This document shows, in pieces, positions 1 to 9,379 of a stretch of 64,000 bases of DNA. How positions within the stretch are numbered: position 1 is the stretch's first letter; every line of letters begins with the position of its first letter. The DNA lies in the NCBI RefSeq assembly GCF_019688735.1, contig NZ_JAIFYA010000001.1, forward strand, positions 62,001 to 126,000, read 5' to 3'. This DNA is from Thermosulfurimonas sp. F29. GTDB taxonomy: Bacteria; Desulfobacterota; Thermodesulfobacteria; Thermodesulfobacteriales; Thermodesulfobacteriaceae. The notes beneath the pieces were generated by a model. It worked only from the letters and a program-made list of their open reading frames with translations, ran no database searches and was not told where the DNA came from. A program made the position numbers and the translations under genes.

Positions 1-28
1 GCCTCTTCACCGAAGCCGAAACCTTCAT
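1..28 (-). CDS. rpmJ: Ribosomal protein L36, N-terminal fragment cut by the window edge
   Basis: Reading leftwards from an ATG at 28-26, the nine visible codons give MKVSASVKR, the usual start of bacterial L36 (MKVRASVKK in many species). The ATG overlaps the infA stop in the arrangement TAATG, so the two genes are likely translationally coupled. The infA-rpmJ order is standard for the end of the spc operon. The rest lies outside the window, so the zinc-ligand pattern of the protein cannot be seen. Confidence 0.85.
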
Positions 29-267
29 TACCTACCTCCCCTGTCCTTTTTGGAGCCCCTGTACACTATACGCCCCCGGGTAAGATCGTAGGGCGAAAGC
101 TCCACGATTACCTTGTCGCCCGGAAGGATCCGGATGTAGTGCATCCGCATTTTCCCCGACACATGAGCCAGAACCCTGTGCCCCGTCTCCAGCTCCACCC
201 TGAACATGGCGTTGGGCAACGCCTCCACCACCGTCCCTTCCACCTGAATGTGATCTTCCTTCGGCAT
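28..267 (-). CDS. infA: Translation initiation factor IF-1
   Basis: A 79-residue single-domain OB-fold (S1-like) protein that binds the A site of the 30S subunit during initiation. Visible hallmarks are the N-terminal [35 protein letters not shown] in the middle and [18 protein letters not shown] near the end, all collinear with IF-1. Its length is only slightly above the usual 72 because of a basic C-terminal tail. It sits 9 bp after map and overlaps rpmJ at its stop, as the penultimate visible gene of the ribosomal operon. Confidence 0.98.
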   Translation of the reverse strand: MPKEDHIQVEGTVVEALPNAMFRVELETGHRVLAHVSGKMRMHYIRILPGDKVIVELSPYDLTRGRIVYRGSKKDRGGR

Positions 268-276
268 ACCCCTCCC

Positions 277-1068
277 CTAAACCCTGGAAAGAATTTCCGG
301 CCCCCGGGCCGTGATGGCCACCGAGTGCTCGAAATGGGCCGCAAGCCCCCCGTCCTCCGTAACCGCCGTCCACTTATCTTCAAGGATCTTCACCTTAGGA
401 CTTCCCGTAACCACCATGGGCTCGATGGCCAGCACCATCCCGGCCGCAAGCCGGGGCCCCTTTCCGGGTCTCCCAAAGTTGGGCACCTCCGGCGGCTCGT
501 GCAGGGAACGCCCCACACCGTGCCCCACGAAGTCCCGAATCACCGAAAAACCGGCCCCTTCCACATGGCGCTGAATGGCCGCCGAAATGTCCCCCACCCG
601 GTTGCCCACCCGGGCCTTCTCTATCCCCAGGTAAAGGGCTTCCTCCGTCACCTTCATGAGTCTTTCCGCCACCTCCGAGACCTTCCCCACCGCCACCGTA
701 AGGGCCGCATCCCCTATGTACCCCTCGTACTCCACCCCGAAATCGTAGCTCACTATGTCCCCCTCCCGGAGGACCTTGTCCTCCCGGGGAATACCGTGAA
801 TGACCTCCTCGTTAACGGACACGCACAGCGCATAGGGATACCCCCGGTATCCCTTAAAGGCCGGCCGCCCACCCCGCTTGCGACAAAGGGTATCGGCCAG
901 AACCTCGAGATCCCAGGTGGACACCCCGGGCTTCGACTCCTCGGCCAGCCGCAAAAGCACCTCCATAACAATAGCATTGGCCCGCCTGAGAAGTTCAATT
1001 TCCCAGGGGGCCTTGAGTTTTATCCTCTTTATTCCCGAACCCGCGCTTACCCGCCGCACTAAAATCAA
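277..1068 (-). CDS. map: Methionine aminopeptidase, type I
   Basis: Removes the initiator methionine from nascent proteins using a dinuclear metal centre. The five expected ligands are in place: D109 and D120 (YDFG ... GYIGDAAL), H183 (FVGHGVG), E216 (AIEPM) and E247 (HFEHSV). The protein is about 263 residues when read from a TTG at 1068 that directly abuts the adk stop. A GTG three codons later is an alternative, since type I enzymes usually begin just before the KAPWEIELLRRA helix. There is no N-terminal zinc-finger extension. Location between adk and infA is typical of the spc operon. Confidence 0.97.
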   Translation of the reverse strand: MILVRRVSAGSGIKRIKLKAPWEIELLRRANAIVMEVLLRLAEESKPGVSTWDLEVLADTLCRKRGGRPAFKGYRGYPYALCVSVNEEVIHGIPREDKVLREGDIVSYDFGVEYEGYIGDAALTVAVGKVSEVAERLMKVTEEALYLGIEKARVGNRVGDISAAIQRHVEGAGFSVIRDFVGHGVGRSLHEPPEVPNFGRPGKGPRLAAGMVLAIEPMVVTGSPKVKILEDKWTAVTEDGGLAAHFEHSVAITARGPEILSRV

Positions 1069-1710
1069 TTATCCCAGAATCTTAACGATCCGCTCAAAAA
1101 TCTCGTCAATGCTCCCCATTCCGTCCACCCGGTGAAGCACGCCCTTCTTCTCGTAATAATCAATCAGGGGAGCCGTGGACTCGTGATATACCTTGAGACG
1201 GTTCCTTACCGTTTCCTCGTTGTCGTCCGCCCGCTGATAAAGCTCTCCCCCGCAGGCGTCACACTTCCCCTCTACCTTCGGGGGTTTGAATATGACATGA
1301 TACATCATACCGCAATTCTTGCAAGTGCGACGCCCGGTGAGCCGCTTCACCAGCTCCTCGTCCGGCACCTCAATGGCAATGGCGTAGTCGATCTTCTTCC
1401 CCCACTTGGCGAGCATCTCGTCCAGGGCCTCGGCCTGAGGCACCGTGCGCGGAAATCCGTCCAGAATAAAGCCCTTCTCGCAATCCGGCTGCTTAAGCCG
1501 TTCCTCCACCATCCCGAGCACGATCTCGTCCGGCACGAGCTGGCCCTTGTCCATGTATTCCTTGGCCTTCTTGCCGAGTTCCGTGCCCTTGGAGAGATGC
1601 TCCCGGAACATGTCCCCGGTGGAAATCTGGGGAATACCGTAGCGCTCCGTGATACGCTTGGCCTGCGTCCCCTTACCGGCACCCGGCGGTCCCAGAAATA
1701 CGATGTTCAT
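1069..1710 (-). CDS. adk: Adenylate kinase, zinc-lid type
   Basis: Catalyses AMP + ATP = 2 ADP in the cytoplasm. The P-loop GPPGAGKGT is at residues 7-15, with the NMP-binding STGDMFR segment and the FPRT motif following. The LID carries four cysteines (C130, C133, C150, C153), the structural zinc site found in Gram-positive and many thermophilic enzymes and lacking in E. coli Adk. At 213 residues it is a normal long-form Adk. It lies between secY and map in one operon. Confidence 0.98.
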   Translation of the reverse strand: MNIVFLGPPGAGKGTQAKRITERYGIPQISTGDMFREHLSKGTELGKKAKEYMDKGQLVPDEIVLGMVEERLKQPDCEKGFILDGFPRTVPQAEALDEMLAKWGKKIDYAIAIEVPDEELVKRLTGRRTCKNCGMMYHVIFKPPKVEGKCDACGGELYQRADDNEETVRNRLKVYHESTAPLIDYYEKKGVLHRVDGMGSIDEIFERIVKILG

Positions 1711-1732
1711 GACCCCCTCCTTTTTTGATTTT

Positions 1733-3046
1733 TTACCGTCTGCGGCGCAGACGGCCCTCCCGCACCAGACTGTCGTAACGCCTGGTGAGGAGGTGGGCCT
1801 CTATCTGGGCCATGGTGTCCATGGCCACCCCCACCACGATCAGGAGAGCCGTGCCCCCAAAGTAAAAAGGCACATTAAATTTCACGATCAAAAGCGTGGG
1901 CAACACGCAGATGGCCGCCACATAAATGGCCCCGATAAGGGTCACCCGGTTGAGCACCCGATCCAGGAACTCCTGAGTGGCCCGACCGGGACGAATCCCC
2001 GGGATGAAACCACCCCACTTCCGGAGATTGTCCGCCACATCCTTGGGATCGAAGATGATGGCCGTGTAGAAGTAACAGAAAAAGATAATGAGAATCACAT
2101 AAAGGATCTCGTAAAGCCAGTGCCCCGGCCGCAGGTAGGTGGAAAGGGCCTGGAAAAAGGCCAGAGGCAGAAAGGTGGAAATCGTGGCCGGAAACATGAG
2201 GACCGACGAGGCGAAGATGGGCGGAATCACCCCGGCGGTGTTCACCTTGATGGGAAGGTAGGTGCTCTGCCCCCCCACCACCTGGCGCCCCACCATCCGT
2301 CGGGCGTAATGCACCGGAATGCGCCGCTGGGCCATCTCCACGAAACAGGTGAAGGCCAGAACCGCCACCACCAGAAGCAGAATAAAGAAGAGAATCGCTC
2401 CGGAGAGTTCCCCGGTCTTAACGAAACGAAAGGTGTTGATCAGCGCCGAGGGCAGACGGGCCACGATACCGGCAAAGATGAGGAGTGAAATGCCGTTCCC
2501 GATCCCGTGCTCGGTGATCTGCTCCCCCAGCCAGACCAGAAACATGGAACCCGTGGTAAGCGTGAGCATGGTGAGGAACCGAAACCCCCACCCCGGAAAC
2601 ATAACCACCGGATCCCCGTTGGGGGCGGTCATCTTCTCAAGCCCCACCGCGATCCCGAACCCCTGGATGAGACAGATGGCCACGGTGAGATAACGGGTGT
2701 AGTAGGCCATCTTCCGGCGGCCCTCCGGACCCTCCCTCTGCATCTCCTTAAGGGAGGGATACACCACGGTGAGGAGTTCCAGAATAATGGCCGCGCTGAT
2801 GTAAGGCATGATCCCCAGGGCACAGACCGAAAGCCTCCGCAGGGCCCCGCCGGAAAACATGTCAATAAAACCGAAGATGGTCCCCCCGGCCCGGGCAAAG
2901 AGGGCCAGCAACGCCTCGGCGTTTATCCCGGGCGTGGGAATGTGGACGGCGATCCGGTAAACCGCAAGGGCCCCGAGAAGGAAAAAAATCCGGCGCCGAA
3001 GCTCCGGAATGTTGGCCAGACTCTCTATCCCGGAAGTCCTGATCAC
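1733..3046 (-). CDS. secY: Preprotein translocase subunit SecY
   Basis: The 437-residue channel-forming subunit of the Sec translocon in the inner membrane, with about ten hydrophobic spans. Conserved landmarks are HIPTPGIN near residue 40, ISLLIFAGI, the [19 protein letters not shown] cytosolic loop and the C-terminal [16 protein letters not shown] segment. It starts with GTG at 3046, a few bases after the L15 stop. The exported cytochromes further right in the window would use this translocon. Position after rplO and before adk is the usual one. Confidence 0.98.
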   Translation of the reverse strand: MIRTSGIESLANIPELRRRIFFLLGALAVYRIAVHIPTPGINAEALLALFARAGGTIFGFIDMFSGGALRRLSVCALGIMPYISAAIILELLTVVYPSLKEMQREGPEGRRKMAYYTRYLTVAICLIQGFGIAVGLEKMTAPNGDPVVMFPGWGFRFLTMLTLTTGSMFLVWLGEQITEHGIGNGISLLIFAGIVARLPSALINTFRFVKTGELSGAILFFILLLVVAVLAFTCFVEMAQRRIPVHYARRMVGRQVVGGQSTYLPIKVNTAGVIPPIFASSVLMFPATISTFLPLAFFQALSTYLRPGHWLYEILYVILIIFFCYFYTAIIFDPKDVADNLRKWGGFIPGIRPGRATQEFLDRVLNRVTLIGAIYVAAICVLPTLLIVKFNVPFYFGGTALLIVVGVAMDTMAQIEAHLLTRRYDSLVREGRLRRRR

Positions 3047-3049
3047 TCC

Positions 3050-3514
3050 CTAGTCCTCCAGAATCTCCACCCGGCCCCCGGCCTTCTCGATCTTCTCCCG
3101 GGCGCTCTTCGATGCCGCGTGCACCCTCACCGTAATCGCAAAATCTATTTCCCCGTCGCCGAGAAGCTTCACCCGGACCTCGCGCCCCTTGACCAGACCG
3201 GCGGCCTTAAGGGCCTCCACATCCACCGTGGCCCCCTCGGAAAACCTCCGGGCCAGATCCCCCACATTCACCACATTATATTCCACCCGAAAGGGATTCT
3301 TAAACCCCCTCTTGGGAAGCCGGCGGATCAGCGGCATCTGCCCGCCCTCGAACCAGGGCGGTACACCGCCCCCGCTTCTGGCCCGCTGCCCTTTCTGCCC
3401 GCGACAGGAGGTCTTGCCGTGCCCCGACCCCGGACCACGACCCACGCGTTTCTCCCGGTGCTTGGAACCCGCAAAAGGTTTTAAGTTGGAAAGGGTTATC
3501 AAACCCTCACTCAT
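3050..3514 (-). CDS. rplO: 50S ribosomal protein L15
   Basis: A 154-residue large-subunit protein. The flexible glycine-rich N-terminal arm (KRVGRGPGSGHGKTSCRGQKGQ) and the GGQMPLIRRLPKRGF segment are diagnostic. The C-terminal half contains the globular domain ending GGRVEILED. The start overlaps the last codons of rpmD by 8 bp, which is common in spc operons and implies coupled translation. Confidence 0.98.
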   Translation of the reverse strand: MSEGLITLSNLKPFAGSKHREKRVGRGPGSGHGKTSCRGQKGQRARSGGGVPPWFEGGQMPLIRRLPKRGFKNPFRVEYNVVNVGDLARRFSEGATVDVEALKAAGLVKGREVRVKLLGDGEIDFAITVRVHAASKSAREKIEKAGGRVEILED

Positions 3515-3695
3515 CGATCTCCTCCACCTTTACCAGATGTTTGACCTTCTCCACCATGCCCCGGATGCAGGGATTGTCCGGTCGAATGACCGTGTGCCCG
3601 ATCTTTCGCAACCCCAGACCGGCAATGGTCGCCCTCTGCTTCCTGGACCAACCGTACTTACTCCGCACCAGGGTGATCTTAAGCTTTTTGCCCAT
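3507..3695 (-). CDS. rpmD: 50S ribosomal protein L30
   Basis: A 62-residue protein with the L30 ferredoxin-like core: [13 protein letters not shown] at the start, [14 protein letters not shown] in the middle and [14 protein letters not shown] at the end. It overlaps both neighbours: its start lies 17 bp inside the end of rpsE and its stop 8 bp inside rplO, so rpsE-rpmD-rplO form a tightly coupled translation unit. Confidence 0.97.
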   Translation of the reverse strand: MGKKLKITLVRSKYGWSRKQRATIAGLGLRKIGHTVIRPDNPCIRGMVEKVKHLVKVEEIDE

Positions 3696-4200
3696 GGCCG
3701 ATCCTCTCCAGGAGTTCTTCTACCGTAAAGCCCCGTTTTCTGGCCACATATTCGGGGCTCTGAAGACTCTCCAGGGCCCTGAAGGTGGCCTTCACCACAT
3801 TGTGGGGGTTGGTGCTTCCGATGCACTTGGTGACCACATCCCGGATACCGGCCGCGTCCATGATGGCCCGGATGGTGGACCCGGCGATCACCCCGGTTCC
3901 CGGACGCCCCGGCTTGAGCAGCACCCGGGCCGCCCCGAAGTCCACGGTAATCTCGTGCGGAATGGTCCCGTTGATCACCGGCACCTGAATCATGTTCTTC
4001 CGGGCCTTGTCCAGGGCCTTCCGAATGGCATCCGGGACCTCCGGCGCCTTGCCCAGGCCATACCCCACGCGCCCCTTTCCGTCTCCCACCACCACGATGG
4101 CCGAAAAACGAAAACGCCGACCTCCCTTGTGGACCTTGGCCACCCGGTTGATGAAGATAATCTTCTCGATGAGTTCCTCGTTCCCCTTTGCCGTGGCCAC
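3679..4200 (-). CDS. rpsE: 30S ribosomal protein S5
   Basis: A 173-residue small-subunit protein involved in decoding fidelity and helicase activity at the mRNA entry tunnel. The N-terminal dsRBD-like domain contains [20 protein letters not shown], and the C-terminal domain contains the conserved [20 protein letters not shown] and [10 protein letters not shown] segments. The start is GTG at 4200, with GGAGG about 7 bases upstream. Confidence 0.98.
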   Translation of the reverse strand: MATAKGNEELIEKIIFINRVAKVHKGGRRFRFSAIVVVGDGKGRVGYGLGKAPEVPDAIRKALDKARKNMIQVPVINGTIPHEITVDFGAARVLLKPGRPGTGVIAGSTIRAIMDAAGIRDVVTKCIGSTNPHNVVKATFRALESLQSPEYVARKRGFTVEELLERIGHGQKA

Positions 4201-4217
4201 CTATGCGCCTCCTTAAG

Positions 4218-4604
4218 CTAGAATTCCAGGCCGGCGCTGCGGGCCCCCTCCGCCAGCGCCCTGACCCGTCCGTGATACTTGAAACCTCCCCGGTCAAAGA
4301 CCACCTTCCTGATCCCGGCCTCCACCGCCTTCCTGCCCAGAAGCTCACCCACCGCCCGGGCCACCGCGGTCTTCCCGCCCTCTTTCTTCAACTCCTCCCA
4401 GCGCTCGCGAATCTCCGGAGAAAGCGAGGAAGCCGCCACCAGCGTGTGCCCCCGGGTATCGTCTATGATCTGGGCGTAAATGTGCTTGAGACTCCGGTAG
4501 ACCGAAAGACGGGGACGCTCGGGAGTCCCGAAGACCTTCTTCCGCACGCGCTTCTTGCGACGGAGCCTCCGCTCAAGCTTCTTTAACTTTTCCCTTCGCA
4601 GCAT
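4218..4604 (-). CDS. rplR: 50S ribosomal protein L18
   Basis: A 128-residue 5S rRNA-binding protein. Its basic N-terminus ([17 protein letters not shown]) is followed by the conserved [19 protein letters not shown] and the C-terminal [22 protein letters not shown]. It is slightly longer than usual because of the basic leader. It lies between rplF and rpsE. Confidence 0.98.
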   Translation of the reverse strand: MLRREKLKKLERRLRRKKRVRKKVFGTPERPRLSVYRSLKHIYAQIIDDTRGHTLVAASSLSPEIRERWEELKKEGGKTAVARAVGELLGRKAVEAGIRKVVFDRGGFKYHGRVRALAEGARSAGLEF

Positions 4605-4641
4605 CCTATCTCCTCCTTCGGGGAGGTCCTATTCCCCCCGA

Positions 4642-5223
4642 TTATTTCCCGGCCTTTCCGGCCTTGCCGGCCTTGCGAATGATCTGCTCCCCGGTGTAGC
4701 GAATCCCTTTGCCCTTGTACGGCTCGGGCGGACGCAGACGCCGAATCCGCGCCGCGGTCTCACCCACCAGCTCCTTGTCTATCCCCTCAAGCACCACCCG
4801 CACCTGCACATCCCCGGAACCCTTCTCCACCTTGGCCTTTATTCCGGGCGGAAGCTTGAAGTTTATGGGATGGGAATAACCCAGGTGAAAAACGATCTCG
4901 TCCCCCTTGAGCTCCGCCCGGTATCCCAGCCCGATGATGTCGAGCGACCGGGTGAACCCCTGCGTCACCCCGATCACCATGTTGTTAATGAGGGCACGGG
5001 TGAGCCCCTGAAAGGCCTTGGCCTTGCGCTGGAGCTTCTTGCGCACCTCCCGGGGCCTCACCCTTACCGCCTCCGGCCCGATCTCCACCTCCACCATGGG
5101 GGGAAGCGGCTTCTCCAGACGCCCCCTAGGGCCCTCCACCAGGATGCGCCCCTCTTTTATCTCCACCCTGACCCCTTTGGGGATAGGCACCGGTCTTCTA
5201 CCGATACGGGATTCCGTAGCCAT
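4642..5223 (-). CDS. rplF: 50S ribosomal protein L6
   Basis: A 193-residue large-subunit protein with the two-domain L6 fold. The conserved C-terminal rRNA-binding motif is RRLRPPEPYKGKGIRY. The only oddity is a C-terminal tail in which the tripeptide AGK occurs three times in tandem (ending KAGKAGKAGK), encoded by a near-perfect 9-bp DNA repeat at about 4648-4676. The tail looks like local slippage expansion of the usual KKAGK ending. Confidence 0.98.
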   Translation of the reverse strand: MATESRIGRRPVPIPKGVRVEIKEGRILVEGPRGRLEKPLPPMVEVEIGPEAVRVRPREVRKKLQRKAKAFQGLTRALINNMVIGVTQGFTRSLDIIGLGYRAELKGDEIVFHLGYSHPINFKLPPGIKAKVEKGSGDVQVRVVLEGIDKELVGETAARIRRLRPPEPYKGKGIRYTGEQIIRKAGKAGKAGK

Positions 5224-5236
5224 AACACCTCACCCC

Positions 5237-5632
5237 TTACCAGACTTCACAAAGGATCTCGCCGCCCACGCCCCGTCTGCGGGCCTCGTGATCGGTCATG
5301 ATTCCCCGCGAGGTGGAAATGATCGCTATACCCAGACCTCCCATCACCCGGGGAAGCTTCTTCACCCCCGCGTAAACCCGGCGACCGGGCTTGCTGACCC
5401 GCTTGAGCCCCGCAATCACCGGCCTCCGGTTCTCGTCGTACTTGAGCGTGATCACAATCTTTCCCTGCGGCCCCTCCGCCACGAACTCGTAGTCCTCTAT
5501 GTATCCCTCCTCCTTGAGGATGCGAGCTATCTCCCTCTTGAGCTTCGAGGCCGGAATCTCCACCGTCCTGTGCCGCGCCATCAGCGCGTTTCTGATCCTG
5601 GCAAGCATATCCGCAATGGGATCCGTCATCAT
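5237..5632 (-). CDS. rpsH: 30S ribosomal protein S8
   Basis: A 131-residue 16S rRNA central-domain binding protein. The start is [14 protein letters not shown], and the end carries [20 protein letters not shown], the signature C-terminal motif of S8. An overlapping frame of the same length exists but lacks any S8 similarity. It sits between rpsN and rplF. Confidence 0.98.
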   Translation of the reverse strand: MMTDPIADMLARIRNALMARHRTVEIPASKLKREIARILKEEGYIEDYEFVAEGPQGKIVITLKYDENRRPVIAGLKRVSKPGRRVYAGVKKLPRVMGGLGIAIISTSRGIMTDHEARRRGVGGEILCEVW

Positions 5633-5645
5633 GGCTCCTCACCCC

Positions 5646-5822
5646 TTACCAGCTGGCTTTTCTCACCCCGGGGATCTTCCCCTCCGAGGCCAGTCTCCGG
5701 AAACAGATCCGGCAAAGACCGAACCGCCGAATGTATCCCCTGGGCCTACCGCAGATGGAACAGCGATTCCGGTGCCGGACCTTAAACTTGGGCTTTTTGA
5801 AAAGCTGGGCTTTGCGCGGCAT
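5646..5822 (-). CDS. rpsN: 30S ribosomal protein S14, zinc-binding (type Z)
   Basis: A 58-codon gene read from ATG at 5822 to TAA at 5646. The translation begins [20 protein letters not shown], continues with the zinc knuckle [20 protein letters not shown] (two CxxC pairs, residues 21-40) and ends GVRKASW, the universal S14 ending. The ribosome-binding site is the AGGAGG encoded by the last codons of rplE, just before the rplE TAG. The four cysteines place it in the C+ class that needs zinc. Confidence 0.96.
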   Translation of the reverse strand: MPRKAQLFKKPKFKVRHRNRCSICGRPRGYIRRFGLCRICFRRLASEGKIPGVRKASW

Positions 5823-5824
5823 CT

Positions 5825-6364
5825 CTACCTCCTAAAGGGCAACCCCAGAAGTTTCAGAAGTTCATAGGCCTCCTCGTCGGTCTCCGCAGAGGTCACTATG
5901 GTTATGTTCATCCCCTTGACCCGGCCCACCTCGTTGGGATCAAGCTCCGGAAAGATGGTGTGATCGTCGAGTCCCAGCGTGTAATTCCCGCGCCCGTCGA
6001 ACCCCCGCCGCGGAAGCCCCCGAAAGTCCCGCACCCGGGGAAGAGCCACATGGATGAGCCGGGCCAGAAAGTCGTACATCCGGTTCTTCCGCAGGGTCAC
6101 CATCACCCCTATGGGCATTCCCGCCCGGAGCTTGAAGGCGGCTATGGACTTGCGGGCCCGACACACCTTGGGTTTCTGACCGGTGATAATGGCCAGCTCC
6201 CGCAGGGCCTCGTCGATGAGCTTCGGCTCCTGCACCGCCGCCCCCAACCCCATGTTCACGCAGATCTTCTCCAGCCGCGGAACCTCAAAAGGGTTCCGGT
6301 ATCCAAACCTTTCCCTGAGCTTGGGCACCACCGTCTCCTGATAATATTCCTTGAGCCAGGCCAT
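5825..6364 (-). CDS. rplE: 50S ribosomal protein L5
   Basis: A 179-residue 5S rRNA-binding protein of the central protuberance. It contains the typical KICVNMGLG start, [21 protein letters not shown] and the [18 protein letters not shown] block. Its final codons (AGG AGG TAG) double as the Shine-Dalgarno sequence for rpsN, which begins 2 bp downstream. Confidence 0.98.
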   Translation of the reverse strand: MAWLKEYYQETVVPKLRERFGYRNPFEVPRLEKICVNMGLGAAVQEPKLIDEALRELAIITGQKPKVCRARKSIAAFKLRAGMPIGVMVTLRKNRMYDFLARLIHVALPRVRDFRGLPRRGFDGRGNYTLGLDDHTIFPELDPNEVGRVKGMNITIVTSAETDEEAYELLKLLGLPFRR

Positions 6365-6368
6365 GACC

Positions 6369-6737
6369 CTACTCCTCAGCCTCTATGATCTCGCCGCACT
6401 TCTTGCAGACCCGCACCTTGGTTCCGTCCTCGAGGAACTTGCGCCCGATCCGCACGCCCCGGTTACACTTGGGGCAAAAGAGCATCAGGTTGGATACATG
6501 AATAGGTGCGGGTTTCTCCACTATCCCTCCCTCACTGTAAGGGGTGGGTTTCATGTGCCGCTTGACGATATTCACTCCCTCCACGATGGCCCTCTGGCGC
6601 CGCGGGAATACCTGCAACACCTTCCCGATCTTCCCCCTGTCCTTCCCGGCGATCACCACCACCTTGTCGCCCTTGCGAATGTGACACTTGGCCTCGTGCG
6701 GCTTCGGCAATTTCCTCTTGGCCCTCTTAAAAAGCAT
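6369..6737 (-). CDS. rplX: 50S ribosomal protein L24 with a Cys4 zinc ribbon
   Basis: A 122-residue assembly-initiator protein of the large subunit. The KOW motif lies at about 20-45 (KGDKVVVIAGKDRGKIGKV), followed by the VEGVNIVKRH segment. The C-terminal half carries two CxxC pairs (C88/C91 and C111/C114), where many mesophilic L24 proteins have lost the cysteines. This predicts a structural zinc, a feature I associate with thermophiles. Confidence 0.97.
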   Translation of the reverse strand: MLFKRAKRKLPKPHEAKCHIRKGDKVVVIAGKDRGKIGKVLQVFPRRQRAIVEGVNIVKRHMKPTPYSEGGIVEKPAPIHVSNLMLFCPKCNRGVRIGRKFLEDGTKVRVCKKCGEIIEAEE

Positions 6738-6750
6738 GGTTCCCTCTCCC

Positions 6751-7119
6751 CTAAAGAACTTCCGGTGCCAGAGATATTATCTTCATGAAACGCTTGGCCC
6801 GGAGCTCCCTTCCCACCGGACCGAAAATACGCGTCCCGATGGGCTCGCCGTACTGGTTGATCAGCACCGCCGCGTTCTCCTCAAACCGGATGGTCGTGCC
6901 GTCGGGACGGGGCTGCTCCTTCCTCGTGCGCACCACCACCGCCCGCACCACATCCCCTTCCTTCACCTTGGAGTTGGGAAGGGCCTCCTTGACCGAGGCC
7001 ACGATCACATCCCCTATCCGGGCATAACGCCGCCCGCTGCCTCCCAGCACCCGGATGCACATGATCCGCTTGGCCCCGGAATTGTCCGCCACATTAAGCA
7101 TGGTCTCCTGCTGAATCAT
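6751..7119 (-). CDS. rplN: 50S ribosomal protein L14
   Basis: A 122-residue beta-barrel protein at the subunit interface that contacts 16S rRNA h14. The N-terminal [19 protein letters not shown], the central [14 protein letters not shown] and the C-terminal [19 protein letters not shown] are all collinear with the family. It lies between rpsQ (2-bp gap) and rplX. Confidence 0.98.
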   Translation of the reverse strand: MIQQETMLNVADNSGAKRIMCIRVLGGSGRRYARIGDVIVASVKEALPNSKVKEGDVVRAVVVRTRKEQPRPDGTTIRFEENAAVLINQYGEPIGTRIFGPVGRELRAKRFMKIISLAPEVL

Positions 7120-7121
7120 GG

Positions 7122-7412
7122 CTAGCTACCCTCCCCCGGAGATTCGGCCTCGGAGGCCTCGAGCTTCGGTGCCCGCTCCAGGATCTTCTTCACCCGCCAG
7201 CGCTTGTGCCGGGAAAGCGGCCGGGTCTCCTCGATGAGAACCCGGTCCCCGATCTCGCACTCGTTGCGTTCGTCGTGCGCCATGAACTTCTTGCGCCGCT
7301 TGATGTACTTCTTGTAAAGAGGGTGCTGCACCAGCCGCTCCACCACGACCACCACGGTCTTGTCCATCTTATTGCTTACCACCGTGCCGATGTACTCTTT
7401 CCTTCTTCCCAT
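7122..7412 (-). CDS. rpsQ: 30S ribosomal protein S17
   Basis: A 96-residue OB-fold protein that binds 16S rRNA helix 11. The conserved elements are [33 protein letters not shown] and [19 protein letters not shown] poorly conserved acidic tail of about 12 residues is appended at the C-terminus. It lies between rpmC and rplN. Confidence 0.98.
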   Translation of the reverse strand: MGRRKEYIGTVVSNKMDKTVVVVVERLVQHPLYKKYIKRRKKFMAHDERNECEIGDRVLIEETRPLSRHKRWRVKKILERAPKLEASEAESPGEGS

Positions 7413-7424
7413 GGCCCGATCCCT

Positions 7425-7622
7425 TTAGCGAATATTTAGTTCCTTTTCCCGGATGACCGTAAGAATCCGCGCAATGTCCCTCTTCACCTGCCTTATCCGC
7501 ATGGGATTTTCCAGCTGGTGAATGGTCTTCTGAAACCGCAGGTTGAAAAGCTCCTCCCGCAGCTCCCGCAGCTTCTCCTTAAGCTCCGGAATGGAAAGCT
7601 CCCTCAGCTCGCTGGCCTTCAT
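7425..7622 (-). CDS. rpmC: 50S ribosomal protein L29
   Basis: A 65-residue two-helix coiled-coil protein near the peptide exit tunnel. I place the start at the ATG at 7622 ([18 protein letters not shown]), which overlaps the rplP stop as ATGA. A longer reading frame starting 30 bp upstream exists but would extend into rplP and does not match the family. The [20 protein letters not shown] motif is typical. Confidence 0.96.
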   Translation of the reverse strand: MKASELRELSIPELKEKLRELREELFNLRFQKTIHQLENPMRIRQVKRDIARILTVIREKELNIR

Positions 7623-8038
7623 AGCCGGTCCTCCCGGGAAACGATTTTGCACTTGAAGGGCAACTTGTCCGCCGCAAGCCTCAGGGCCTCACGCGCCACC
7701 TCCTCCGGCACTCCCTCGATTTCATAGATGATCTTCCCGGGCTTGATCACCGCCACCCAGCCTTCCACCGAACCCTTTCCCTTACCCATCCGGGTCTCGG
7801 CCGGCTTCTTGGTGATGGGCTTGTCCGGAAAGACCCGAATCCACACCTTGGCCCCCTTGCGCGCACAGCGCACGATGGCCACACGACCGGCCTCGATCTG
7901 CTGGGCCGTGAGCCAGCCACCCTCCAGGGCCTTGAGTCCGAACTCCCCGAACTCCACGGCACAGCCCCGGGTGGCCTTGCCCCGAACCCGTCCCTTCTGC
8001 CTCTTCCGGTACTTGACCTTTCTCGGCTGCAAAAGCAT
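7619..8038 (-). CDS. rplP: 50S ribosomal protein L16
   Basis: A 139-residue protein that helps position tRNA in the A and P sites. It begins [17 protein letters not shown] and contains [20 protein letters not shown] and the [18 protein letters not shown] block. It overlaps rpmC by 4 bp (ATGA). Confidence 0.98.
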   Translation of the reverse strand: MLLQPRKVKYRKRQKGRVRGKATRGCAVEFGEFGLKALEGGWLTAQQIEAGRVAIVRCARKGAKVWIRVFPDKPITKKPAETRMGKGKGSVEGWVAVIKPGKIIYEIEGVPEEVAREALRLAADKLPFKCKIVSREDRL

Positions 8039-8052
8039 GGCTCAAACCCCTC

Positions 8053-8718
8053 TTAAATGGTAAGGGCCTCGCCCAGCCCTCCCTTCTCGGGCAGGACCTC
8101 GCCCTTGAATATCCAGACCTTTACCCCGATCACCCCGTATTTGGTCAGCGCCTCGGCGAAACCGTAGTCAATGTCCGCCCGCAGGGTGTGAAGGGGCACC
8201 CGCCCCTCCCGATACCACTCCTTGCGGGCGATTTCGGCCCCGCCGAGCCTCCCCTTGCACTGCACCCGAATCCCCTGGGCCCCGAAACGCAGGGCCAGGG
8301 CCACCGCCCGCTTCATGGCCCGCCGGAAACTCACCCGCCGCTCAAGCTGCACCGCTATGTTCTCCGCCACCAGCTGGGCCTCTAGCTCGGGCCGCCGCAC
8401 CTCCACTATGTCGATCACGATGTCCTTGCCCCCGGTAATGCGGGAGAGCTCCTGCTTCAGCTTCTCGATCTCGGCCCCCTTCTTCCCGATCACGATCCCC
8501 GGACGGGCCGAGTGGATGACGATTCGCACCCGGTTCGCCGCCCGCTCGATCTCGATGCGGGAGATCCCGGCGTGCTTCAGCTTCCCCTTGATGTGCCTGC
8601 GGATCTCGTAATCCTCCTTGACCGCCTCCGCAAATTCCTTTCCCTTGGCGAACCACCTGGAATCCCAGGTCCGGGTAATACCAATCCTCAGCCCTATGGG
8701 GTTTACCTTCTGACCCAA
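8053..8718 (-). CDS. rpsC: 30S ribosomal protein S3
   Basis: A 221-residue protein lining the mRNA entry channel. The start [20 protein letters not shown] is diagnostic, a type-2 KH domain follows with the GKKGAEI loop, and the C-terminal domain contains GCKGRLGG-like and the [17 protein letters not shown] motif. It lies between rplV and rplP. Confidence 0.98.
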   Translation of the reverse strand: MGQKVNPIGLRIGITRTWDSRWFAKGKEFAEAVKEDYEIRRHIKGKLKHAGISRIEIERAANRVRIVIHSARPGIVIGKKGAEIEKLKQELSRITGGKDIVIDIVEVRRPELEAQLVAENIAVQLERRVSFRRAMKRAVALALRFGAQGIRVQCKGRLGGAEIARKEWYREGRVPLHTLRADIDYGFAEALTKYGVIGVKVWIFKGEVLPEKGGLGEALTI

Positions 8719-8731
8719 GGCCCTCCCTCCT

Positions 8732-9067
8732 TTAAGTCTTTTCCTCTACCACCACGGTGATGTGGCTGGTCCTCTTCAGAATCCTGCTGGCCCTTCCCCA
8801 GGCCCGCGGCCAGATCCGCTTCCACCGGGGCCCCTCGTCCACATAAGCCCGCTTCACATAAAGCCGATCCGGATCCATGTTGTAGTTGTGCTCGGCGTTG
8901 GCAATGGCGCTCTCCAGCACCTTCTTGATCAACCTCGCGGCCTTCTTCGGCGTGAATTCCAGAATCTGGAGCGCCTCCTGCACGCTCTTTCCGCGAATAA
9001 GATCGATAACCGGCCGCGCCTTGTAGGGCGATATCCTCACATACCTCGCGGTCGCTCTGGCCTCCAT
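8732..9067 (-). CDS. rplV: 50S ribosomal protein L22
   Basis: A 111-residue protein whose extended hairpin lines the exit tunnel. The conserved helices [20 protein letters not shown] and [20 protein letters not shown] and the loop [14 protein letters not shown] are visible. It lies between rpsS and rpsC with short spacers. Confidence 0.98.
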   Translation of the reverse strand: MEARATARYVRISPYKARPVIDLIRGKSVQEALQILEFTPKKAARLIKKVLESAIANAEHNYNMDPDRLYVKRAYVDEGPRWKRIWPRAWGRASRILKRTSHITVVVEEKT

Positions 9068-9082
9068 GGCTCAAACCCCTCT

Positions 9083-9367
9083 CTACTTTTTACCCTTCAC
9101 CTTGCCCTTGTCGCCGGCGTGCCCCCGAAAGGTGCGCGTGGGGGCGAACTCCCCGAGCTTGTGCCCCACCATGTTCTCGGTCACATAGACCGGAATGAAC
9201 TTGTGCCCGTTGTGCACCGCAAAGGTAAGCCCCACCATCTCCGGAACGATGGTGGAACGCCGACTCCAGGTCTTGATGACCTTCTTGTCCCCGGTCTCCT
9301 TGGCCTTGAGCACCTTCTTCATGAGGTGCTCGTCCACAAAGGGACCCTTCTTCTTGGATCTAGGCAT
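9083..9367 (-). CDS. rpsS: 30S ribosomal protein S19
   Basis: A 94-residue head protein of the 30S subunit. It begins [19 protein letters not shown] and contains [20 protein letters not shown] and the [20 protein letters not shown] segment. It lies between rplB and rplV. Confidence 0.98.
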   Translation of the reverse strand: MPRSKKKGPFVDEHLMKKVLKAKETGDKKVIKTWSRRSTIVPEMVGLTFAVHNGHKFIPVYVTENMVGHKLGEFAPTRTFRGHAGDKGKVKGKK

Positions 9368-9379
9368 ACCTCACTCCCC

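Noticed and set aside
139-4586. Long plus-strand open frames opposite map, adk, secY, rplO and rpsE
   Set aside because: Antisense shadows of ribosomal operon genes, rich in His/Pro/Arg, without start signals or recognisable domains.
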